This document shows, piece by piece, positions 8,350 through 15,526 of a DNA stretch of 47,930 nt; the stretch's first letter is position 1, and each line of letters begins with the position of its first letter. This DNA comes from UBA822 sp036336795 (lineage in GTDB: Bacteria > Gemmatimonadota > Gemmatimonadetes > Longimicrobiales > Gaopeijiaceae). Location: the NCBI GenBank assembly GCA_036336795.1, contig JAYZFL010000056.1:1-47930 (forward strand), written 5' to 3'. Made by a program: the position numbers and the translations under genes. Under the pieces are notes generated by a model. That model was not told the DNA's origin. It made no database searches and was given only the letters and a program-made list of their open reading frames with translations.

Positions 8350-9518
8350 GGCGGTGTCTCCTGATGTTCTTAGCTGTGTTGGTGTTGCCGACTTCGGTGT
8401 TCGGTCAGTCTATCTTAGGGTCGAGTGGACTAGGGGTACGCTTGGAGCCGCTTGATGCGATTCAGCGCGGACTTGGTGGAGTAGGCGCAGCGATCCAATC
8501 TACAACGGTTCTTCCCGGTGATCCCACCGCATCCTTGGATCTGTTGGCTCCTACTATAACGTTTACTGCTCAACCTACTTTGGGAGACTACACGGTCGAT
8601 TCAGATGAGGGTCACTTTTCAGGCACTCGGTTCCCCGTGCTTGGATTCGCGTTCCCGTTAGGTACGACTAGCGTTCTCACTCTCACGATGGGGAGTCACT
8701 TTGATCAGCGCTGGTCTGCGATTGTCCAAGACTCTATCGAACTCGGCGGTGACCGGATCGGAATTACCGATGAGTTTAGTTCCGACGGGGGTATTTCAAC
8801 GATTCGAGCTGGTTGGGCGAAGCGATTAAGCCCGACATTTGCAGTGGGCACTTCTACGGGCATGTACATGGGTGGTCTGACCCGAAGCTTCGATAGGACC
8901 TTCAGCCAGGATAGCCTCTCGGTCCGAAGCCCTATCAGTTCCTTCTCTGACGTTGGACAATGGGCCCACTCGGGACCTGTCGCTTCCCTGAACGTCTCCT
9001 GGGATCCTAGTCCGGTAGTTCAGGTGGCCGGCACGATCGATTGGTCCGGCACGATTGCTGTCGAGCCTTCAGGTGAAATCGAAAGGCAGGCGCTGAATGT
9101 AGACGCTCCTTTGGAATTCAAGGTCGCCGTGACTACAGTGCTTAGTCCGGCATTTATGGTCACCGCTGGGTTAGCTACAGCTAATTGGTCTGATCTCGGG
9201 GAACCACAGATCGATTCAGTCGGAGTAGGTAGGGCCACGACGCTCGGCGCTGGCTTAGAGTGGAACATCGGGAACTTCTGGGCTGGCAGATTTCCTCTTC
9301 GTCTTGGATATCGGAGCGCCTCCCTTCCGTTCCTTTTCCGTGGTAAGAAAGTTACTGAGAAAACTGTTTCATTTGGATTTTCTATAACCATGGCCCAGGT
9401 CGAAGGGCTTCCACTGGCTGGCATGGATATGGCTGCCGAGTTCGGTGGACGTTCCGCTGGAAATTTCGCTGAGAGTCTCCGGCGCTTCACCATCTCAGTC
9501 CGGATCGGAGGTCGCTGA
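8346..9518 (+). CDS. Putative outer-membrane beta-barrel protein
   Basis: A 390-residue protein with a clear Sec signal peptide (MRRCLLMFLAVLVLPTSVFG, cleavage probably before QS). The mature part has alternating hydrophobic strands and Gly/Ser/Asp turns typical of an outer-membrane barrel. Examples are VLTLTMGSHFDQRW, FAVGTSTGMYMGG and FRLGYRSA-like strands near the C-terminus, with a final strand FTISVRIGGR. The opening LGVRLEPLDAIQRGLGG resembles FadL/PorV-type or conserved barrel proteins of unknown role, but I cannot assign a family. The GTG start overlaps the upstream lipoprotein gene by four bases. mtaB follows 16 bases downstream, so all three may share one transcript. Confidence 0.7.
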   Translation: MRRCLLMFLAVLVLPTSVFGQSILGSSGLGVRLEPLDAIQRGLGGVGAAIQSTTVLPGDPTASLDLLAPTITFTAQPTLGDYTVDSDEGHFSGTRFPVLGFAFPLGTTSVLTLTMGSHFDQRWSAIVQDSIELGGDRIGITDEFSSDGGISTIRAGWAKRLSPTFAVGTSTGMYMGGLTRSFDRTFSQDSLSVRSPISSFSDVGQWAHSGPVASLNVSWDPSPVVQVAGTIDWSGTIAVEPSGEIERQALNVDAPLEFKVAVTTVLSPAFMVTAGLATANWSDLGEPQIDSVGVGRATTLGAGLEWNIGNFWAGRFPLRLGYRSASLPFLFRGKKVTEKTVSFGFSITMAQVEGLPLAGMDMAAEFGGRSAGNFAESLRRFTISVRIGGR

Positions 9519-9534
9519 CACTGGCGGGTCCATT

Positions 9535-10875
9535 ATGAGGATTTGCCTCCAGACCTTTGGTTGCAAGGCCAACCAATACGATACGGACCGGATGCGGCAG
9601 GAGCTCGAAGCTCGAGGAGCGCTTGTCGTGGATCGCAAGAGCGAGGTGGACGTGTACGTAGTAAATACTTGCACGGTCACTAACACGGCGGACGCTGAGG
9701 CCCGGCGCTTCATTCGACGTATCAATCGAGAAATACCCAATGTGAGAGTGGTTGTGGCAGGCTGCTCTGCAGCACTTCGTGCTGACGAATATGCCAACAT
9801 TGACGGTGTGGAGGTCGTGGTCCCAGGTCACGATCCGGTCGAAGTCGCCCAGGCGGTAGGAGTGCAACGGGGACTCGTACAGCTTGGAGTCGGGCGGGGG
9901 TTTGACCAACTGAGCTTAGAGCCCATTGGGGGGGAAATACTCTTGCGTCGAGAGGGCGCGACCCGGGCCTGGCTAAAGATTCAGGACGGCTGCGACCGTC
10001 GATGCTCATTTTGCGCGACTCGTGTGGCTCGAGGTGCGAGTCGTTCTCGTGCGATTGATGAGGTGGTCCGCGAGGCGCACCAGCTTGCCACCTGTCATCC
10101 TGAGCTAGTCCTGACGGGAATCCATATTGGGCACTATGGACGAGACTTAGAGACTCGTTCCACTTTGTCACGACTTCTCGCCATCCTCTTGGATTCCGTA
10201 CCGCGGGTTCGCTTTCGCCTTGGCAGCATAGAAGCAACAGAGGTGGACGACCTGCTCCTCAAATTGATCATGACGTCAGGAGGTCGGGTTGCTCCACATC
10301 TTCACATGCCTCTACAGAGTGGATCCGATTCAATCTTACGCGAGATGAAGAGATGGCACACCCGAGAGGCATATCGGCGTCGTGCGATGGAAATCGCAAC
10401 AAAGGTGACACCGCTGGGCTTAGGAGCGGACGTGATAACGGGCTTTCCTGGCGAGACAGAAGCAGACCACCAAGATACAATGGAGCTCATTGAGGAACTT
10501 CCGTTTACGTATCTACACGTTTTCCCTTTCTCACGGAGAGATGGCACTGTGGCAGCGGACTTGCCAAATCCTGTACCTCGGTCTGTCGCGAGAGAAAGAG
10601 GGCGAGAGTTGAGGGAACTGGCAAAGGAGAAGGGCTGCAGATACCGGGCCACGCGCTTGGGACAGTCATCGCTCGTGACTCTAGAGGCCGACGGACGCCG
10701 AGCGTTGACTGAGGACTATCTGCGTGTCGAAGTGATAGGGAACGGAATGGAGGACCTGACTCGCCTTCACCGGGGTGTCCTTCGGGGGACGGGAGAGGAT
10801 CTCTATATTGAGGTTCCCAGGGTGGCCTCTCCCGATGTGGGATCACCTCATCTTTCACACCCGAGTACGATATGA
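9535..10875 (+). CDS. mtaB: tRNA t6A37 methylthiotransferase MtaB
   Basis: A radical-SAM enzyme that adds a methylthio group to N6-threonylcarbamoyladenosine at position 37 of tRNAs reading ANN codons. The N-terminal UPF0004 domain opens with CLQTFGCKANQYD and carries the cysteines of the auxiliary 4Fe-4S cluster (QTFGCK, VNTCTVT, AGCSA). The radical-SAM triad CDRRCSFC lies near residues 153-160, and a TRAM-like end follows. GCKANQ in place of the QMN pattern of MiaB separates it from its neighbour. ATG 9535 gives 446 residues; the frame is open back to 9445, but that lies inside the barrel gene. The stop overlaps the miaB start (ATGA). Confidence 0.92.
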   Translation: MRICLQTFGCKANQYDTDRMRQELEARGALVVDRKSEVDVYVVNTCTVTNTADAEARRFIRRINREIPNVRVVVAGCSAALRADEYANIDGVEVVVPGHDPVEVAQAVGVQRGLVQLGVGRGFDQLSLEPIGGEILLRREGATRAWLKIQDGCDRRCSFCATRVARGASRSRAIDEVVREAHQLATCHPELVLTGIHIGHYGRDLETRSTLSRLLAILLDSVPRVRFRLGSIEATEVDDLLLKLIMTSGGRVAPHLHMPLQSGSDSILREMKRWHTREAYRRRAMEIATKVTPLGLGADVITGFPGETEADHQDTMELIEELPFTYLHVFPFSRRDGTVAADLPNPVPRSVARERGRELRELAKEKGCRYRATRLGQSSLVTLEADGRRALTEDYLRVEVIGNGMEDLTRLHRGVLRGTGEDLYIEVPRVASPDVGSPHLSHPSTI

Positions 10876-12245
10876 GCCGAACGCTGAAGAAGAGAGCGTA
10901 CGTCGAAACGTACGGGTGCCAGATGAACATCAGTGACGGAGAGCTGATGGAAGGTTTGTTGGAAGATGAAGGATACGAGATTGTCTCCGTACCCGAGGAA
11001 GCGGATGTCATTCTTGTAAATACATGTGCGATCCGAGAACACGCTGAGAGAAGAGTGCTCGGTAGGGTGGGTCAACTCCATGGGCTCAAAAGGGATCGAC
11101 CTGAACTAATCCTCGGCGTAACCGGTTGTATGGCCCAGAGAATGGGCCAGAGCTTGTTGGAACAAGCTCCGTATATTGATTTAGTGATGGGGCCTGATGG
11201 ATACCGATCCCTTCCGGAACGTCTGGAGGATGTGTCCGAAGGGCGTAGAGCACGGCCATCACGATCCAGTAAGAAGAGAGGGCCGCAACTCGCTGTATTG
11301 GACCTGAGTTTGGACGAGAGCTACGAAGGATTGGCTCAGCGTAGGACATCTCGTGTTTCGGCATGGGTGCCCATCCAACGGGGCTGCGATCATCGGTGTA
11401 CCTTTTGCATCGTCCCTTATGTCCGCGGGGGGGAGAAGAACCGTAGGCCGGTTGAGGTGCTGCGAGATATTGATAGGGTTGTGGCTTCTGGAGTGACCGA
11501 GGTCACCTTGCTGGGTCAGACCGTCAATTCTTACGAGGCCGAGGGCTGGTCTTTCCCTCAACTCCTCCGAGCTGTGGCTCGTGTGGATGGTATTGAGCGT
11601 GTGCGCTTCATGTCCCCTCACCCTCGGGATGTGACACGGAAGTTGATTGATTTGATGGCCAACGAAGTTGCAGTATGTGAACACCTCCACTTACCAGTCC
11701 AAGCAGGGAGCGATCGAACCCTCCGACGTATGCTAAGACGCTATTCGGTCCATGATTTTCTGGAAAAAGTAGCCCTAGTACGAAAGGCGATTCCCGATAT
11801 CTCACTTTCCACCGACGTCATTGTAGGGTTTCCGGGTGAGACCCCAGAGGAATTCGAAGAGACCCTCGAACTCTTACGCACTGTCCGTTTTGACGAAGCG
11901 TACACTTATCGGTTCTCGCCGAGGGAAGGTACGCCCGCTACCCGGCTGCCGTTCAAGGACTTCGTCTCTGACGCCGAAGCCCAGCGTCGGCTCGAGCGGC
12001 TTATCGACGTACAGCGAAGCATTCAATCTGAAATCAACCGGAGAGAGGTGGGTCGTGTCGAGGAGGTGCTTGTAGAGAAAGAAGCCCGTGACCGACATCA
12101 GGTTCTCGGGAGGACGAGGCGAAACAAGGTTGTCGCCTTTGCGGGGTCTCCGGACCTCATAGGTGATTACTACACCGTACGCCTCACCGATACGACAGGC
12201 GCCACTTTCATAGGGGAGCCCTTTGAGGCTCCGGTTACGCTCTGA
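10872..12245 (+). CDS. miaB: tRNA-2-methylthio-N6-dimethylallyladenosine synthase MiaB
   Basis: A radical-SAM methylthiotransferase that converts i6A37 to ms2i6A37 in tRNAs reading UNN codons. The N-terminal domain has the MiaB-specific ETYGCQMNISD motif (Cys16) plus NTCAIRE and TGCMAQR, supplying the three auxiliary cluster cysteines. The radical-SAM motif CDHRCTFCIVPYVRG lies near residue 172, and the C-terminal TRAM domain runs from about 385. The 457-residue length is standard. It is translationally coupled to mtaB (ATGA overlap), and its stop shares one base with the start of the LapA-type gene. The pair would complete methylthio modification at A37 for two tRNA classes. Confidence 0.96.
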   Translation: MSRTLKKRAYVETYGCQMNISDGELMEGLLEDEGYEIVSVPEEADVILVNTCAIREHAERRVLGRVGQLHGLKRDRPELILGVTGCMAQRMGQSLLEQAPYIDLVMGPDGYRSLPERLEDVSEGRRARPSRSSKKRGPQLAVLDLSLDESYEGLAQRRTSRVSAWVPIQRGCDHRCTFCIVPYVRGGEKNRRPVEVLRDIDRVVASGVTEVTLLGQTVNSYEAEGWSFPQLLRAVARVDGIERVRFMSPHPRDVTRKLIDLMANEVAVCEHLHLPVQAGSDRTLRRMLRRYSVHDFLEKVALVRKAIPDISLSTDVIVGFPGETPEEFEETLELLRTVRFDEAYTYRFSPREGTPATRLPFKDFVSDAEAQRRLERLIDVQRSIQSEINRREVGRVEEVLVEKEARDRHQVLGRTRRNKVVAFAGSPDLIGDYYTVRLTDTTGATFIGEPFEAPVTL

Positions 12246-12583
12246 TGATTCGATTCTTGGGTCTGACCGCCGTCTTCGTTGTCCTAATCGTCTCCACTGT
12301 GTTCGCAGCATTAAATGGAATGCAACGGGTGACGGTCGACCTCTGGTTCAAGGTTTTTGACCGAGTACCCATATCGGTCATCGGCTTTGCTGGCCTTTTC
12401 ACTGGGATGATTGTGATGCTTGCTGCTGGTGTTAACAGTGATCTCAAGGTTCGCACGATTCTCCGTCAGCGTCTCGAAGACGAAGATCGTGAAGAGCGAG
12501 AACTGATAGATCGCACACAGCAAGATCTCTTCCCGGACGATCACACGGGAACGGAAGGAGACGACGAGGCGTCCTCAACCTGA
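12245..12583 (+). CDS. LapA-domain (DUF1049-like) membrane protein
   Basis: A 112-residue inner-membrane protein with two predicted helices, about 5-23 (LGLTAVFVVLIVSTVFAAL) and about 42-63 (VIGFAGLFTGMIVMLAAGV). They are separated by an Asn-Gly-rich loop (NGMQRVTVDLWF) that is the hallmark of LapA/YciM-partner proteins. A charged coiled-coil-like tail (RQRLEDEDREERELIDRTQQ) and an acidic end face the cytoplasm. In enterobacteria LapA works with LapB on lipopolysaccharide assembly; whether that applies here is unknown. The start overlaps the miaB stop by one base (TGATG). Confidence 0.75.
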   Translation: MIRFLGLTAVFVVLIVSTVFAALNGMQRVTVDLWFKVFDRVPISVIGFAGLFTGMIVMLAAGVNSDLKVRTILRQRLEDEDREERELIDRTQQDLFPDDHTGTEGDDEASST

Positions 12584-12951
12584 GTTGTTAATCCATTCGG
12601 CGCCTTCGTGTTCTCCCTTTATTCTAAGACCACCACTTGTCTCGTGGATTATGCCGGGTGTCATTATTGGGTGCGTAGCATCTGTGATCGTTGCTTCCTC
12701 TACGGCGAGTCTTCCAACCTCCGAATTCTTGGTCTGGAGTGCGACTCCTATCCTCGCTGCCATCCCTGTGGGTGAGACTAACCGGCGCGGTTAGGTCAAC
12801 CTGCATGCAGTCGACGGACTCCAATTATCGCGAGTGCAAATTCTCCAGACGGACCGGAACGACCACGTCGGTATCTGTGCACACGGGAGCGGGTATTAGG
12901 AAGTTGAAGGGGAGTCTTCGGTAAGGCGATCCAGGGATACTACGGGAGGAT
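12584..12951. other. Intergenic region before fbp leader, no assigned gene
   Basis: About 370 bases without a recognised gene. The plus strand holds short open frames of poor composition. The minus strand has a 62-codon frame (12575-12763) whose translation looks more protein-like than average, but it has no SD and matches nothing I know. A perfect 7-bp stem with a 3-base loop (CTAACCG / CGGTTAG, 12778-12794) has no T-run and so is not a clear terminator. No tRNA, riboswitch or known small RNA pattern was seen. Confidence 0.4.
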
Positions 12952-13038
12952 ATGCAAGAATCGTTGACCTCTGCACAGGTGCCGCTATTATTGGCCCGGG
13001 TAGAGGCCGTCAAGCCACTTCAACATCTGAAGATATGA
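12952..13038 (+). CDS. 28-codon leader ORF overlapping fbp start
   Basis: An ATG preceded by a good SD (GGGAGG, short spacer) opens a 28-residue frame. Its TGA overlaps the ATG of fbp (ATGA at 13035-13038), the same arrangement this genome uses for coupled genes. The peptide contains a hydrophobic middle (QVPLLLARVEAV) and no run of one amino acid that would suggest classic attenuation. fbp itself has no convincing SD, so ribosomes finishing this ORF could reinitiate at fbp. It could be a coupling leader, a small protein or chance; the SD and the exact overlap argue against chance. No homologue is recognised. Confidence 0.4.
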   Translation: MQESLTSAQVPLLLARVEAVKPLQHLKI

Positions 13039-14060
13039 CCGAGAGCAGCGTTGTTACGCTTGAACGACACATTGTCGAAGAGAAGCGAAACTATGCCGAT
13101 GGATTCTACGTTACCGGTGCTTTCAATAACGTCCTGTACACCATCACACTGGCGGCGAAGATTATTTCCAGAGCGGTGAACAAAGCTGGAATCACCGATT
13201 TCCTGGGGGCCACGGGCGACACGAACGTCCAGGGGGAACTGGTCCAGAAACTCGACCTATACGCTGAGGACGTAATTTGTAGAGCGATGGAACATACGGG
13301 CACCCTCTGTTGCATGGTGTCCGAAGAGTCTCCCGACATCCTGCCGATCCCAGAGCAGTTTCCCAAGGGTAAATACGTCTTGATCTTTGATCCGCTGGAC
13401 GGTTCATCCAATATCGATGTAAATGTTTCGATTGGAACGATCTTTTCCATCCATGAGAAAATCTCAGAGGGGGAGGACGGGATTCTGGAAGACTGCCTGC
13501 AAGCAGGGTTCCGCCAAGTCGCCGCTGGGTACGTGCTCTACGGATCGTCCACGATGCTTGTTTATACGAGTGGACAAGGCGTGCACGGCTTCACGCTCGA
13601 TCCGTCGATCGGCGAGTTCCTTCTTAGCCATCGGAACATCCTGATACCTGACGCCACCACACCGTTATATTCGGTCAATGAAGCTTATTACCCTCTTTGG
13701 TCTCCGGGGCAACAAGCTCTGATGAGACGCTTGAAGGGACTCGACGGAGAATCTGATCTTTCGTGTAGTGCCCGCTACATTGGCTCATTGGTGGCAGACT
13801 TCCATCGTACCCTCCTCAAGGGCGGAATTTTCATGTATCCAGCGGACTCGAAGAACCCCGAAGGGAAGCTTCGGCTCCTATATGAATCTTCTCCCATGGC
13901 CATGATCTGTGAACAGGCTGGTGGTAGGGCTTCGGATGGACGGTCTCGTATCTTGGATCTTGTTCCAGACACAATACACCAACGGACTCCACTCTATATT
14001 GGCTCCCGTGACCTGGTGGAACTCGCTGAGAGTTTTCTGGTCTCAGACTCCGAAGACTAA
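13035..14060 (+). CDS. fbp: Fructose-1,6-bisphosphatase class I
   Basis: Hydrolyses fructose-1,6-bisphosphate to fructose-6-phosphate, the committed step of gluconeogenesis, also used in the Calvin cycle. The 341-residue length matches class I enzymes. Visible features are the N-terminal TLERHIVEE segment, the metal-site glutamates in VSEESP, the signature FDPLDGSSNIDVN (near 117-129) and the C-terminal GKLRLLYESSPMAMICEQAGG substrate/metal region. The start overlaps the 28-codon upstream ORF. It converges with purF two bases downstream, and no strong terminator is seen between them. Confidence 0.96.
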   Translation: MTESSVVTLERHIVEEKRNYADGFYVTGAFNNVLYTITLAAKIISRAVNKAGITDFLGATGDTNVQGELVQKLDLYAEDVICRAMEHTGTLCCMVSEESPDILPIPEQFPKGKYVLIFDPLDGSSNIDVNVSIGTIFSIHEKISEGEDGILEDCLQAGFRQVAAGYVLYGSSTMLVYTSGQGVHGFTLDPSIGEFLLSHRNILIPDATTPLYSVNEAYYPLWSPGQQALMRRLKGLDGESDLSCSARYIGSLVADFHRTLLKGGIFMYPADSKNPEGKLRLLYESSPMAMICEQAGGRASDGRSRILDLVPDTIHQRTPLYIGSRDLVELAESFLVSDSED

Positions 14061-14062
14061 AG

Positions 14063-15526
14063 TCAGCAGTTAATCGGATGGTTCCCCGTTTGGTACCCTT
14101 TGTCCACGTCCACCAAGGGTGCGGCATAGTTTCCTGAGAAGCACGCGTTGCAGAATGTCCCGTGCTCTGCCACGACTGAAAGCATGCCTTCCAAGGATAG
14201 GTAACCCAGTGAATCCACACCCAGTTCCTCCGCAATTTGATCGGGGCTCAGCTGTGAGCCAATGAGCTCCTCATGGCTAGGCATGTCTATACCGTAGAAA
14301 CATGGAAAACGGACAGGGGGGCTGGCAATGCGGAAGTGGACTTCCTCCGCACCGACTTGTCGAATGAACTTGACCACGCTTCGGACAGTCGTGCCCCGAA
14401 CCAATGAGTCGTCCACGACGATGACTTTCCTCCCTTCCAAAACCTCCTTCACCGGATTGTACTTCATCCGCGCCGCGAAGTCGCGGTCGGCCTGAGATGG
14501 CTTAATGAAAGTCCGACCCACGTAGTGGTTCCTCAAGAGGCCTAGCTCGAAAGGGATTCCACTGGCCTCACTGTATCCCAACGCAGCTGAGTTGGCGCTA
14601 TCCGGAACGGCGATGACCGCATCCGCTTCGATTGGGTGTTCATTGGCGAGCTGTCGCCCGAATCCCCGACGCGCCCCGTCGACCGAAATGGTCCAAAGAC
14701 GGGAATCCGGGCGGGCAAAGTAAACGAGCTCGAAAATACATGGAGCGATCGCGTCTACTTCAGGAAGGCTAGGGAGATTCTCAATTGATGTGTTGGTGAT
14801 CTTGAGAATTTCACCGGGCGCGATGTCCCTGACGTACTCTGCATCCACGATATCCAGAGCACAGGTCTCACTCGCGATGACGTGCCCTCCGGCTAGTGAA
14901 CCGAGCACAAGAGGGCGATAACCACGAGGGTCTCGGATCGCGTAAAGGGTTTCTCCAATTGTAATTGCCAGCGAAAATGCTCCCTCCAAGTGGCCGAGCG
15001 CCTCACACACCTGGCCGTCGATCGTATCTTGACGAGACCGAGAAATCAGGTGGACGATCACTTCCGAGTCGGAAGTGGTTTGGAAGATCGCACCTTCCTT
15101 AACAAGGCGAGTTTTCAGATCATGCGCGTTGGTGAGATTTCCGTTGTGGGAAATCGCCATATCTCCTTCAGCGTAGCGTACAAAAATCGGCTGTGCGTTC
15201 AGGGCACGACTGCCACCTGCCGTCGAATACCGAACGTGCCCAACGGCCGTCCGTCCCGGAAGCTTTATCAGGGACTCTGCATCGAACACGTCTGCCACGA
15301 GCCCCACATTCCGATGGAGACGCGCTTCGCCATCAGAGATAGCACAGATGCCTGCCGATTCCTGGCCACGGTGTTGCAACGAATAGAGACCCAAGAAGAC
15401 CAATTCTGCCGCTCCGTCGATACCGCTTACGGCGACGACTCCGCACTCCTCTCGGGGTACATCGTCGAAGTCCGACGATAGGACATCACTGGGTACTTCC
15501 ATGAATGGCTGGGACTTCGTGTTCAC
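14063..15526 (-). CDS. purF: Amidophosphoribosyltransferase (Fe-S type)
   Basis: The first committed step of purine synthesis: PRPP plus glutamine to phosphoribosylamine. The 487-residue protein has a 27-residue propeptide before the nucleophile Cys28 (REECGVVAVSG), which is removed on maturation. The PRPP-binding motif VIVVDDSLVRGTT lies near 362-375. Cysteines in APCIFELVYFARP, RFPCFYGID and FCNACFSG correspond to the 4Fe-4S ligands of the B. subtilis enzyme, so this is the oxygen-sensitive Fe-S subtype. The GTG start overlaps the purL stop (GTGA). It is the last gene of the leftward operon and converges with fbp. Confidence 0.96.
   Translation of the reverse strand: MNTKSQPFMEVPSDVLSSDFDDVPREECGVVAVSGIDGAAELVFLGLYSLQHRGQESAGICAISDGEARLHRNVGLVADVFDAESLIKLPGRTAVGHVRYSTAGGSRALNAQPIFVRYAEGDMAISHNGNLTNAHDLKTRLVKEGAIFQTTSDSEVIVHLISRSRQDTIDGQVCEALGHLEGAFSLAITIGETLYAIRDPRGYRPLVLGSLAGGHVIASETCALDIVDAEYVRDIAPGEILKITNTSIENLPSLPEVDAIAPCIFELVYFARPDSRLWTISVDGARRGFGRQLANEHPIEADAVIAVPDSANSAALGYSEASGIPFELGLLRNHYVGRTFIKPSQADRDFAARMKYNPVKEVLEGRKVIVVDDSLVRGTTVRSVVKFIRQVGAEEVHFRIASPPVRFPCFYGIDMPSHEELIGSQLSPDQIAEELGVDSLGYLSLEGMLSVVAEHGTFCNACFSGNYAAPLVDVDKGYQTGNHPINC

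Noticed and set aside
9722..10237. 171-codon minus-strand frame opposite mtaB
   Set aside because: It is fully contained within a recognised radical-SAM gene and is a mirror of its codon usage.
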